From Hymenobacter telluris (GTDB taxonomy: Bacteria > Bacteroidota > Bacteroidia > Cytophagales > Hymenobacteraceae), in contig NZ_JAFLQZ010000009.1 of the NCBI RefSeq assembly GCF_017313265.1, positions 146,406 through 210,405 of the forward strand: a stretch of 64,000 bases of DNA, read 5' to 3'. Shown one piece after another: positions 1 through 8,076 of the stretch (position 1 is its first letter; each line of letters starts with the position of its first letter). The notes beneath the pieces are model-generated. The model ran no database searches. It had not been told where the DNA came from and saw only the letters and a list, made by a program, of their open reading frames with translations. The translations under genes and the position numbers were made by a program.

Positions 1-1
1 G

Positions 2-1057
2 CTGGTGCTCACGCCGCTGGCCCCCAGCGAGGCCCTGGCCCTGAAGCGCGCTACGGCCGCCGAAGTGTACGCCCAGATTGTAAAGGACTTGCAGGAAGCC
101 GCTGCCGCCCTGCCCGAGAAAAGCGCCCGCGCCACCGTTGACCTGGGACGAGCCACCAAGGGTTCGGCCAATGCCTACCTGGCTAAAGCTTACCTGTTCA
201 CTGAGCAGTGGCAGCTGGCCCAGCAGGCCGCCGAAGTGGTTATGGCTTCCAACCAGTACAACCTGAACGGCGAGTTCAGCAACATCTGGAACGTAAGCAA
301 CCCGAACGGCTCGGAGTCGATTTTCGAGCTGAACTACAGCCCCGACCAAGCTTTCAACCTGGGCTCGTCCCTGACGGTGGTAATGCGCAGCCGCGCTGAT
401 GGGGGCTGGGGCTTCAACACGCCCACCAGCAACCTGGAGCAGGCTTTCATCCAGGAAAACGACCCGCGCCGCCGCTGGACCATCATCAAGCAGGGCGACA
501 ACGTAGGCGCCCGCACGGCCAGCTTCGATTACTCCAACTACGACACCAAGCCCGCCGAAAACGAGTCGGGCCGCATCAGCCGCAAGATGTTCCTGCCGCT
601 GGCCGACCGCCCTGCCAACGAGCGGGAGCACGCGCCGCTCAACCGCATCGAAATGCGCTACGCCGACCTGCTACTCATGCACTCCGAGGCCTCGTTCCGC
701 TTGGGGCAGGAAGCTAAAGCGTTGTCGTCGTTGAACTTGGTGCGGGCCCGCGCCAACCGCTTGCAGCCTGGCACGGTGCTGCCGCGCACGTCTACCGGCA
801 CGGCTCTGCTGAACCACATCTGGCTGGAGCGCCGCTTGGAGCTGGCTATGGAAGGCCACCGCTACTACGACCTGGTGCGCCAGAAGCGCCTGGTAGCCGT
901 AATGACGGCCTTCAACGCCTCGCAGCTCACCAGCACCGACCCCTATGACCGGGGCAAGGTGAAGGACCAGATTTCCGACAAGAACAACCTGTTCCCGATT
1001 CCAACCAGCCAGATTCAGCTTTCGGGCGGCAACGTTACGCAGAACCCTGGTTACTAA
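2..1057 (+). CDS. SusD/RagB-family outer-membrane glycan-binding lipoprotein, C-terminal part (5' end outside window)
   Basis: The frame is open from the first bases of the window, so the start, lipoprotein signal and N-terminal TPR helices lie upstream. The visible 350 residues are the C-terminal two thirds of a SusD-like protein. They include a helical stretch with a GRATKGSANAYLAKAYL motif typical of the family's TPR region, then a RYADLLLMHSEA stretch and an LERRLELAMEGHRYYDL segment, and the chain ends in LFPIP...TQNPGY, the usual SusD ending. SusD proteins sit on the cell surface and hand oligosaccharides to a SusC TonB-dependent porin, whose gene should lie just upstream. GH5 and GH30 enzyme genes follow on the same strand, so this is the end of a polysaccharide utilisation locus. 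A strong terminator-like hairpin follows the stop. Confidence 0.93.
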   Translation: MVLTPLAPSEALALKRATAAEVYAQIVKDLQEAAAALPEKSARATVDLGRATKGSANAYLAKAYLFTEQWQLAQQAAEVVMASNQYNLNGEFSNIWNVSNPNGSESIFELNYSPDQAFNLGSSLTVVMRSRADGGWGFNTPTSNLEQAFIQENDPRRRWTIIKQGDNVGARTASFDYSNYDTKPAENESGRISRKMFLPLADRPANEREHAPLNRIEMRYADLLLMHSEASFRLGQEAKALSSLNLVRARANRLQPGTVLPRTSTGTALLNHIWLERRLELAMEGHRYYDLVRQKRLVAVMTAFNASQLTSTDPYDRGKVKDQISDKNNLFPIPTSQIQLSGGNVTQNPGY

Positions 1058-1071
1058 GTGAATGCCTTATG

Positions 1072-1125
1072 ATGCCCCATGTGCTGCCCGTTGTTGCGGG
1101 TAGGGCATGGGGCATTTGGTTTTTT
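1072..1125 (+). terminator. Rho-independent terminator after the partial susD
   Basis: ATGCCCCATG at 1072-1081 pairs perfectly with CATGGGGCAT at 1106-1115. An inner CCCG/CGGG stem lies in the loop, and TTGGTTTTTT follows. It lies 15 bases past the susD stop and should end or attenuate transcription before the GH5 gene. Confidence 0.8.
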
Positions 1126-1290
1126 CAGTTGCCGGTTGTGAGTTGCCGGTTGTGAGTTGCCAGTTGCGAGTTGTCAGTTGCCAGTGAAACGTCTAACCGA
1201 TAACCGGCAACCGATAACCGGCAACTGGCAACTCACAACCGATAACTCACAACCGATAACCGGCAACTGGCAACTCACAACCGGCAACTG
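1126..1290. repeat. TTGCC-type interspersed repeat forming a long imperfect hairpin
   Basis: The segment is built from iterations of GTTGCC(A/G)GTTGTGAG on the left and the complementary units on the right. Its outermost 22 bases (1126-1147) are a perfect inverted repeat of 1269-1290. A related element occurs at 36961-37033. The reading frame of the following GH5 gene happens to stay open across it, which makes a false N-terminal extension possible. Confidence 0.75.
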
Positions 1291-1321
1291 TACTACTTCC
1301 TTTGCCCACCCATCCTTACTC

Positions 1322-2827
1322 ATGGAAAACTTGTACCGCCTGCTGCCGCGTTTCGGTGGCGCCGTGTTGCTGCTGGCCGCTACGCTAAGTGGCTGCTCCA
1401 AAGACGATTCGCCCGTGGCACCCGACCCGGTGGTGGACCCGGTGGTGGTGCCTACCCCCGTGGCCGGGGTAGGGGCCGCCGGCATTGCCGGCCTGAACTG
1501 GGCCGACCCGCGCGACAATTTCGTGGACGATGCCTTGGTACTCTCGGGGTTAGCCGCCGGCGACACCTACGCCACCGTGCAAACCAAAACCGAAACCATC
1601 ATCAACGGTTTCCAGAGCCGCACCAACGCCAACACCGTGCGCCTTCCCATCAACCCCACTACGGTGCTGGGCAGCAGCTGGGCGGCCTACACCGGCGCCA
1701 TCGATAAGACGCTGAGCAAGGGTATGAAGGTGATACTGGCCTGCTGGGAAGGCAACTCGTCGCGCAACGGGCTGGTAGACGACAACACCCAGTTTTTTTT
1801 GATGTGGCAAACGGTAATAGCCAAATACGGCAGCAATGCCAACGTGTACTTCGAGGTGTTCAACGAGCCGCACGGTTACACGCAAGCTAACCTGGCCGCC
1901 CTTTACGCCGATTGGCTGAGCCGCTACCCCGCCGTACCACGGGGCCGCGTGCTGCTCGATGGCACCGGGTACGCGCAGGATATCAAGGGCATCGGGGCCG
2001 ACAGTCGGTTCAACGGCTGCCTGCTGTCGATTCACATCTACGACTTTTTCTACAACAACCCCACCAACACGGCGGCCAGCTGGGAAAAGGCCTTTGCCGA
2101 CAACCTGGGCAGCTACGGCAGCCGGGCGGTACTCACCGAGTACGGCGCCTTCCTGACGACGGGCGTGGATTTCAACAGCGCCATTGAGGGCGACGTGAAG
2201 AAGTCGTATCTGCTGGGAATCACCAATTTCTGTCGGCAGCAGGGTATTGCCAGCGTGTACTGGCCCGGCCTGCGCACCGGCGACTCCTACAGTCTGCTGC
2301 AATTCGATGGGCGGAACACGTCCATTAGTAATGCCTCGGGACTGGGACGCGTGCAGTTTGCCTGGGGCGCGGCCGTTACCGGCGGCACCGATACGTTTTA
2401 CCCCACGGCCAATTACCGGCTCATCAACCGCAACAGCGGCCTGGTGGCCGACGTGAACAGCGCCGCCACCACGGCCGGAGCCAACATTATCCAGTGGTAC
2501 CAAAACGGTGCCACCAACCAGCAGTGGAAGGTGCAAGCCACCAGCGGCGGCTACTACAAGCTACTGAACCGCAACAGCAACCTCGCCCTCGATGTGAACG
2601 GCGGCTCACCTATGCCCGCCGCCAACATCGTGCAGAGTGTCGATAACGGCAGCAACAGCCAGCAGTGGCAGTTCACGGCCAGCACCGATGGCTACTACAA
2701 AGTCACGAACCGCGGCAGCAGCCAGGTGCTGGACGTAACTGGTAGTTCAACAACGGCGGGGGCCAACCTTGTGCAATCGGCGGCGGCCAGCGGCAACAAC
2801 CAGCAGTGGTTGGTGTGGCAGCAGTAA
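1322..2827 (+). CDS. GH5-family endoglycanase lipoprotein with C-terminal ricin-type lectin domain
   Basis: About 501 residues. The start at 1322 gives a clean lipoprotein signal (MENLYRLL... with lipobox LSGC). An in-frame start 55 codons earlier would only translate the upstream repeat. Residues about 45-340 form a cellulase-type TIM barrel: the acid/base is E182 in the FEVFNEPHG motif and the nucleophile is E273 in VLTEYGAF. Residues about 355-500 carry three imperfect copies of a QQW-containing motif with repeated 'NRNSGLVADV'-like blocks, which is a ricin B/CBM13 beta-trefoil. The family cleaves beta-glucans, mannans or related beta-linked polymers; the exact substrate cannot be read from sequence. 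It sits between the partial SusD and a GH30 enzyme, so it probably acts at the cell surface on the same glycan. Confidence 0.88.
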   Translation: MENLYRLLPRFGGAVLLLAATLSGCSKDDSPVAPDPVVDPVVVPTPVAGVGAAGIAGLNWADPRDNFVDDALVLSGLAAGDTYATVQTKTETIINGFQSRTNANTVRLPINPTTVLGSSWAAYTGAIDKTLSKGMKVILACWEGNSSRNGLVDDNTQFFLMWQTVIAKYGSNANVYFEVFNEPHGYTQANLAALYADWLSRYPAVPRGRVLLDGTGYAQDIKGIGADSRFNGCLLSIHIYDFFYNNPTNTAASWEKAFADNLGSYGSRAVLTEYGAFLTTGVDFNSAIEGDVKKSYLLGITNFCRQQGIASVYWPGLRTGDSYSLLQFDGRNTSISNASGLGRVQFAWGAAVTGGTDTFYPTANYRLINRNSGLVADVNSAATTAGANIIQWYQNGATNQQWKVQATSGGYYKLLNRNSNLALDVNGGSPMPAANIVQSVDNGSNSQQWQFTASTDGYYKVTNRGSSQVLDVTGSSTTAGANLVQSAAASGNNQQWLVWQQ

Positions 2828-2977
2828 GTGGCTCGCTACTGTTTTGTAGCACCCCAAAGAGGCGTTATTTCTCGATAAGCTCGGAATGACGCCTTCTTAA
2901 AATTCTGTGATACAATTTGGTCCGGCTATCCACCTTCACCGGCAGGGTAGCCGGGCCGCTTCTTTTAACGTTTGCCT

Positions 2978-4534
2978 ATGTGTTTCTCTTTCAAGCTAGA
3001 AGCCCTAACGCCGCTGGCCATCCTACTGTTAAGCCTGGCCGCCAGCCCTGCCCACAGCCAGGCGCCGGCCGTGGTTACGGTGCGCATTGATGCCAGAAAA
3101 ACCTACCAGACTATTGCCAACTTCGGCGCGTCGGATGCGTGGTCGTGTCAGTTTGTGGGTAACTGGCCCGCGGCCAAAAAGGACGCCATTGCCGATTTGC
3201 TGTTCAGCCAGGAAAGCGGCCCCAACGGTCAGCCGAAAGGCATCGGCCTCTCGCAGTGGCGGTTCAACATTGGGGCGGGCAGCGCCGAACAGGGCGAGCA
3301 AAGCGGCATCAAGGACGAGTGGCGGCGTGCCGAATCGTTTCTGAAGCCCGACGGCAGCTACGACTGGACGCATCAGGCGGGGCAGCAGTGGTTCCTGAAG
3401 GCGGCGCAGCAGCGGGGCGTCAAGCAGTTTTTGGGCTTCCTGAACAGTCCGCCGGTGCAGTTCACCGCCAACGGCAAAGCCTACGCCACCAAGGCCGAAA
3501 CCAACATTGCGCCCGCCAACTATGCCGCGCTGGGCACCTACATTGCCAAGGTAGTAGCGGGCGTGAAGCAAACCACCGGCATCACCTTCGACTACGTGAG
3601 CCCCATCAACGAGCCGCAGTGGGATTGGAGCGACGGGGGGCAGGAGGGAAGCCCGTTCCGCAACGAGGAAATGGCGGGCGTGGTGAAAGCCCTCAGTTCG
3701 GCCCTGGTGGCGGAGCGGCTGCCGTCTAAAATCCTGATAACCGAAGCCGGCAAGCTCGACTACCTGCTGACGATGGGCGACAAGCCCAACCGGGGCAATC
3801 AGCTGGCCGCCTTCTTCGGGGATAAAGCCGCCCCCACCTACCTGGGCAATACGCCCCAGGTGGCGCCCGTACTGGCCGGCCACAGCTATTTCACCACCTC
3901 GCCGGCCACGCAAGCCGCGGCCTTGCGCCAGCAACTGGCGGCCCGCGTAGCTGCCGTGCCAAAACTCACCTATTGGCAATCAGAATATTGCATCTTGGGC
4001 GACAATGGCGGCGAAATCAACGGCAACCCCCGCGACTTAAGCATCACGCCGGCGCTGTATCTGGCCCGCGTCATTCACACCGATTTGGCCGTGGCTAACG
4101 CGGCGGCTTGGCAATGGTGGCTGGCGGTGTCGCCCTACAACTACAAAGACGGCCTGGTTTACATCGACAAAAACAAAACCGACGGCACCTTCCAGGCCAG
4201 CAAAATGCTGTGGGCGCTGGGCAATTACAGCCGCTACATCCGGCCCGGCGCCGTGCGGGTAGCCGCCGCCCTAGCCGATTCGGTTAGCGCCGGCCACTTG
4301 TTGGTTTCCGCGTACCGGAGCCCCAACAGCAAGCAGCTTATCACGGTGGTAGTAAACGACGCAGCCACGCCCGCCGACCTGCGGCTGGAACTCAGTGGCC
4401 GCCGCTTGGGCGCTAGCCAGTCCTACACCACCTCCGCCACCACCGACCTGCAACCCAGCGCGCCCGTGCCCGCCGGCCAGGTGTTGCACGTAGCACCACG
4501 CAGCATCACCACGCTGGTTAGTGAGCTGCGCTGA
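2978..4534 (+). CDS. GH30-family glycoside hydrolase, secreted
   Basis: About 518 residues. ATG at 2978 is preferred over a TTG two codons upstream. The N-terminus is a cleavable signal peptide ending near SPAHSQA. The body resembles GH30 enzymes of the endo-beta-1,6-galactanase/glucanase type: a GASDAWSCQFVG segment near residue 52, GLSQWRFNIGAGSAEQG near residue 90, acid/base E212 in SPINEPQWDW, and nucleophile E336 in TYWQSEYCIL. A beta-sandwich side domain fills the last 100 residues. It follows the GH5 gene after 150 bases and completes the visible half of the first locus. The GH30 subfamily, and therefore beta-1,6-galactan versus beta-glucan, is not resolved here. It is convergent with the downstream exporter gene. 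Confidence 0.85.
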   Translation: MCFSFKLEALTPLAILLLSLAASPAHSQAPAVVTVRIDARKTYQTIANFGASDAWSCQFVGNWPAAKKDAIADLLFSQESGPNGQPKGIGLSQWRFNIGAGSAEQGEQSGIKDEWRRAESFLKPDGSYDWTHQAGQQWFLKAAQQRGVKQFLGFLNSPPVQFTANGKAYATKAETNIAPANYAALGTYIAKVVAGVKQTTGITFDYVSPINEPQWDWSDGGQEGSPFRNEEMAGVVKALSSALVAERLPSKILITEAGKLDYLLTMGDKPNRGNQLAAFFGDKAAPTYLGNTPQVAPVLAGHSYFTTSPATQAAALRQQLAARVAAVPKLTYWQSEYCILGDNGGEINGNPRDLSITPALYLARVIHTDLAVANAAAWQWWLAVSPYNYKDGLVYIDKNKTDGTFQASKMLWALGNYSRYIRPGAVRVAAALADSVSAGHLLVSAYRSPNSKQLITVVVNDAATPADLRLELSGRRLGASQSYTTSATTDLQPSAPVPAGQVLHVAPRSITTLVSELR

Positions 4535-4560
4535 AAAGATGCTGCCTAAACCAAACGCCA

Positions 4561-4617
4561 AAATGCCCGCTGTGGCAGTTGCTTCCACCCGAAGCCAACT
4601 GTAACAGTGGGCATTTC
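4561..4617. terminator. Bidirectional terminator between convergent genes
   Basis: AAATGCCCGCTGT at 4561-4573 pairs with AACAGTGGGCATTT ending at 4617 (one G-T type mismatch). Inside it, CAGTTG pairs with CAACTG. It lies between the stops of the GH30 gene (+) and the exporter gene (-), with an A-run on the left and a T-run on the right. Confidence 0.7.
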
Positions 4618-4622
4618 AGCGT

Positions 4623-5501
4623 TTAACTGTTTTGGTTTTCCGTTGTGTGAGCGGCCGGCGCAGCCGTGGTTAGCGTGGCCCCGGCGCTGGCTACTACAAT
4701 GCACGCCACCGCCAGCCACTGGCCGAGCGTGAGTTGCTCGTTGAGCAGCAGCCACCCCGACAAAGCCGCTGCTACCGGCTCCAAGCTCATCAGGATGCTG
4801 AACGTGCGGGTGGGCATAGTCTTGAGGGCCTGCATTTCCAGTGAAAAAGGCAATACGCTGGAAAACAAGGCCAACAGTGCCGCCAACAGCAGCAAATGTG
4901 GCGTCAAGGCCAAAAAGCTGCCGCTGGCCAAACCGAAGGGCAACACGGGTAGCGTGGCAAACAGCATCCCAATGGCCACGGCTTGCTGGCCCGGCAGCAC
5001 AGCCGCCGTCCGCTGGCCTAGCACAATGTATATGGCCCAGCACCCGCCGGCTGCCAGGGCAAAAGCCGCCCCTATTAAATCGAGGCCGTTGCCGCCCCAG
5101 GGCGCAATTAGGGCAATGCCGGTGCCGGCCAGTACCACCCAAATTAGGTCGGTCCAGCGGCGTGAACCGGCTAGCGCCAACCCCAGCGGGCCCACAAATT
5201 CCAGCGTTACGGCCAGGCCCAGCGGCACCCGAACCAGCGCGCAGTAGAACAGAAAGTTCATGAGGCCCAGCGCCAGGCCATACGGCACCACGGCCCGCCA
5301 TTGAGCGGGCTGCAACCTGCCTAGTTGCGGGCGCACCACCACGGCCAATACCAGCGCCGACAAGCCAATACGCAAGCTGGTAGTACCGGCCGCGCCCAGC
5401 ACCGGAAATAAACCCTTGGCAATAGCCGCGCCGCCCTGCACGCTTATTATAGATAGCAAAACGGCCAGCAACGGCGGCAGCGAAAAACGCGGAGTGTTCA
5501 T
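4623..5501 (-). CDS. rhtA: EamA/DMT-family exporter, RhtA-like (threonine/homoserine efflux type)
   Basis: 292 residues with about ten hydrophobic segments in two EamA halves, typical of drug/metabolite transporters of the inner membrane. Several blocks match my memory of E. coli RhtA closely: SIQGGA-like 'SVQGGAAIAKGLFP' near residue 21, 'GLMNFLFYCALVRVPLGLAV' near residue 79, 'EFVGPL' just after it and 'RTFSILMSLEPV' in the second half. RhtA exports homoserine, threonine and other amino acids by proton exchange; the substrate here is inferred. It is a single gene, convergent with GH30, and has no apparent link to the glycan loci. Confidence 0.75.
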   Translation of the reverse strand: MNTPRFSLPPLLAVLLSIISVQGGAAIAKGLFPVLGAAGTTSLRIGLSALVLAVVVRPQLGRLQPAQWRAVVPYGLALGLMNFLFYCALVRVPLGLAVTLEFVGPLGLALAGSRRWTDLIWVVLAGTGIALIAPWGGNGLDLIGAAFALAAGGCWAIYIVLGQRTAAVLPGQQAVAIGMLFATLPVLPFGLASGSFLALTPHLLLLAALLALFSSVLPFSLEMQALKTMPTRTFSILMSLEPVAAALSGWLLLNEQLTLGQWLAVACIVVASAGATLTTAAPAAHTTENQNS

Positions 5502-5716
5502 GAAAGCGCAGGATCCTCATGCTGCCAGCGGCAACGCAGGAAAGGGTGAGCCGCGAAGGTAAGCAGTAGCGCGAGGTTTAGCTGAACAGCTGCCTCTACA
5601 CCACTGGCAAACGAGCTATATGCTGGCCTTGTAAGCGGCGAGCCAAGTAGCCCCAGATGTTAATCCGGCACTCAGTGGCGGCAGCGTATTATCCCCGGCT
5701 GAATTCCAGAGGCACC

Positions 5717-5965
5717 CTAGTAACAGGCTAATTCAAGTGGCTGGGCGTAGGCCTCCAAGCAGGCTTCGGAGTGGAAGGCCTGGTACCGCGGCGGGTGTAC
5801 GCATTCTTGTTCCAGCCATTGCTCACAATAAAACGAACCTAAATCGTAGAGCTCAATACTGTAGTTCTCGTGCCAGCGGTGGGCAATGAATTTGCCGTGC
5901 TGCTGCACATAGCAGTCCTGTTGAGTTTCGGATAAAGCCTGAAAACGAGCGGAATCAAGTACCAT
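5717..5965 (-). CDS. Small protein of unknown function (82 aa)
   Basis: I do not recognise this family. The frame is intact, starts with ATG and ends with TAG in a region without competing genes. The composition is protein-like: rich in His, Tyr, Trp, Glu and Gln, with four cysteines, one being the penultimate residue. No signal peptide or membrane segment is visible, so a small cytosolic protein is likely. It stands alone, 215 bases beyond the exporter start, and borders an AT-richer intergenic stretch. It could be an orphan or lineage-specific gene. Confidence 0.5.
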   Translation of the reverse strand: MVLDSARFQALSETQQDCYVQQHGKFIAHRWHENYSIELYDLGSFYCEQWLEQECVHPPRYQAFHSEACLEAYAQPLELACY

Positions 5966-6289
5966 AGAAGCAAAGCGGTGTGCAAAGCAGCAGATAGACG
6001 CCTTGAGGCAGTGATTATCTGAATACTCCGCTCGGTAGAAGAGCAGTATGCCACAAAGCTACATGCTTCCATTGTATTTTATGATTACGGTATGATTATG
6101 TTATAGATAATGTTTGATAATGAATACTTATAGCTGCCCTCATTGGCGCTTCCCCTTTGTAGCAACGCTGTTTGTAGAGAAGTAGCTAGCGTGTGCGAAT
6201 ACTAAAAAGACGTAATCAAGCTACGGAGAGGTTGTGGCCTAACCAGGTTTCATGGTAAAAAAGGCTGTAGCGCGCTACTGGATAGTGGT
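5966..6289. other. Gene-free stretch, AT-richer than its surroundings
   Basis: No convincing reading frame, RNA gene or terminator was seen. The middle (about 6060-6120) is markedly AT-rich. It leads into the decayed gene patch on its right and may be an old rearrangement flank. Confidence 0.5.
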
Positions 6290-6412
6290 TTACTTCCAGC
6301 GGCTGAAAAATTGGTCGAAGGTGTCGCGGTACCGCTCACTCACCGGAATGGTCTCATCACCAATTTGCACGGTGCCGCGCGTGACGGATTTAATTTGGCG
6401 GAGGGCAATGAC
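6290..6412 (-). pseudogene. C-terminal fragment of a LytTR-type response regulator
   Basis: Read on the minus strand, the bases from about 6412 down to the TAA at 6292-6290 encode VIALRQIKSVTRG, then TVQIGDETIPVSERYRD and TFDQFFSRWK. This is the end of a LytTR DNA-binding domain: the 'IP(V/I)S(E)RYR' motif is the family's hallmark. The frame stays open only to about 6467 and has no start, no receiver domain and no upstream LytTR strands, so the gene is truncated. Its left end is its natural stop; the right end abuts an unrelated beta-barrel fragment on the opposite strand, which marks a rearrangement or deletion junction near 6413. It should be non-functional. Confidence 0.72.
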
Positions 6413-6828
6413 GGTTTCTACGCCGGCCGCATCAACGATACCACCCGCACCCAGGTTGATGTGCTGCTAACGGCGTATCCGCTGGGTGCGGCCCGGCTGT
6501 ACACGTTCGGGCGCGGGAGCCTGGTTACCTCGAATGGCCGTACCTTCCCAAACGCTCTACTGGGGGCTGGGGGCCGGTGTACGCCAGTTTTTCGGTGGAG
6601 GCGTTTGTAAGCGGGGGCGAAGTGCCCGTACTTTTCGAGCGGGACGCGGCCGATGTGTACAACCTGCTCGACCCACTCCGCCGCCGCCTTGGGGTGAGTG
6701 CCTACCGGCAATTCGGGCCACATTGGCGGGGGCAGCTGTATTACGTGAATGCCCGTTACCAGCAGCTGAGCCTGCACACCATTTACACTCAACATTCCCT
6801 GACGGGAAGCCTCCTATGGACCTGGTAA
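6413..6828 (+). pseudogene. Outer-membrane beta-barrel fragment, truncated and frameshifted
   Basis: From about 6413 one frame encodes DGFYAGRINDTTRTQVDVLL and continues through YTFGRGSLVTSNGRTFPNALLGAGGR to 6577. The protein-like sequence then continues in another frame as YASFSVEAFVSGGEVPVLFE to ARYQQLSLHTIYTQHSL and the final LLWTW. A single base missing between 6577 and 6578 would join the two parts. The alternating polar/aromatic pattern and the terminal Trp suggest the last strands of an outer-membrane barrel. The N-terminal part is missing and the left edge meets the LytTR fragment. The last codons overlap the start of the TPR pseudogene, so the two were probably co-translated once. 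Confidence 0.6.
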
Positions 6829-7427
6829 GAGCCTTCTGCGCCGCCGTTTCTCTAGTATATGTCTCGGTTGTTTCGGCGGCGGCGCAGGATTTGTCGTCGG
6901 CTTTTGCCAGCAGCTATGCCGCCGAGGTCAAGGCCGATTATGCAGCGGCTATTTCGGCGTTGCGCACGGGCTACGTGGGCACATATGAGTAGAACCTGCG
7001 CCTGGGCTGGCTGTATTTTCTGTCCAAAAACTACACGGTGTCCAGCACCTACTACCAGAAAGCCGTGGAGCAGCGGCCCAACGCCGTGGAGCCGAAATTC
7101 GGGCTGGTGAAGCCGTTGAATGCCCTCAATCAGGTTAGCCAGTTGCAGGCCACCTACCAGGCCATCCTGAAAATAGACCCGCAAAACACCCAGGCCAATT
7201 ATTGGACCGGGGTGTTTTTGCTTAACCAGAAAGCCTACGACAAAGCCGCCCGCTACATCGAGCGGGTGGTTGGCCTCTACCCATTCGACTACGACGCCAA
7301 CCTTTCCCTGGCTTGGTGCTACCTGAACCTGGGCCGCAAAGCCGACGCCCGGTTGCTCTACGGCAAGGCCCTGCTCGTGCGCCCCAACGACCCCACCGCC
7401 TTGGCCGGTCTAAAGTGTGCTTCGTAA
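6816..7427 (+). pseudogene. TPR-repeat periplasmic protein interrupted by an in-frame TAG
   Basis: An ATG at 6816, overlapping the end of the barrel fragment, starts a signal peptide (VRAFCAAVSLVYVSVVSAAAQ). Codon 59 is TAG (6990-6992), and the same frame then continues for 145 codons of good TPR sequence: NLRLGWLYFLSKNY, YYQKAVEQRPNAVEP, ILKIDPQNTQANYW, YIERVVGLYPFDYDANLSLA, YGKALLVRPNDPTAL. The context GTYE-stop-NLRLGW would be natural with Gln (CAG) in place of TAG, so a single C-to-T change explains it. With the broken barrel gene beside it, inactivation is the simplest reading. A sequencing error cannot be excluded. An internal restart at 7038 would give only a signal-less fragment. Confidence 0.7.
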
Positions 7428-8076
7428 AACGCCTTGGTGTTGCAGGGCCCGCACTCAGGAGTAAGAGCAGAAGCTACAGCAGAAGTGCCAGGCGTGCAGG
7501 ACAGACAACAGAAAGTTGTCTGGATAAGCCGCTAAAGGTCAAGTGCTACGCCGCGTAGTTAGAGCAGCTCAAAGGACTGTTGGCGCCAAATGTGCCAACA
7601 AGCAGGTCGCCAACGAGTATGGCGTGCCCATTGCGGAGTGCGGCGGTGCCATCGACGTGTGAAACGTGAAATCCGTCGATGGTCATAAAGTCAAGTAGGT
7701 TTTCTAAGGATTGAGAAGAAGACGCTAAGAATAGGGCAACTGCGGTTAATTCCATGAGGTGTGGCAACGGTGAGGTGAGGGGCGCGGAAATTTGATGGAA
7801 TCAAAATTCGGGGCATTACACTCTAAAGTAAAGGCCACTTCATGTGTAGTTATGACTGGTATTTTATTTATATAATATGATTATATAAATAATATCGGTG
7901 TAACAATAAGCCTAGAAATGAGCTTATGTAAAAGTTATAAGGAGCAGTAACTATGCAATTAGTGACATTGGCTCATGCTCAACTGACAAGCAAGAGGTTC
8001 ATTCAAACCCTTTCTATTAACTTCAATAAATGCTATTTATGATACATAAAAGGCAGCTGATGCCGCCAGATGCCGC
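7428..8076. other. Gene-free stretch of about 650 bases
   Basis: No gene is supported. It holds a small hairpin (CAGACAAC at 7502-7509 with GTTGTCTG at 7515-7522), a weak minus-strand reading frame of 73 codons at 7546-7767 that I do not trust, and an AT-rich zone (7790-8050) containing a perfect palindrome. It separates the decayed patch from the 3' end of the hybrid sensor gene. Confidence 0.5.
7864..7892. repeat. Perfect 13-bp AT-only palindrome
   Basis: TTATTTATATAAT at 7864-7876 and its exact complement ATTATATAAATAA at 7880-7892 flank the three bases ATG. It lies in the AT-rich gap downstream of the hybrid sensor gene. It could be a protein-binding or cruciform site; no T-run follows, so it is not a standard terminator. 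Confidence 0.6.

Noticed and set aside
1157..1321. N-terminal extension of the GH5 gene
   Set aside because: It would translate the TTGCC repeat (repeats of ITGNWQLTT); the lipoprotein signal starts at 1322.
7546..7767. 73-codon minus-strand frame in the 7.4-8.1 kb gap
   Set aside because: Contains a plausible stretch near the middle but no recognised motif, and lies next to decayed genes; it may be a remnant but cannot be supported.
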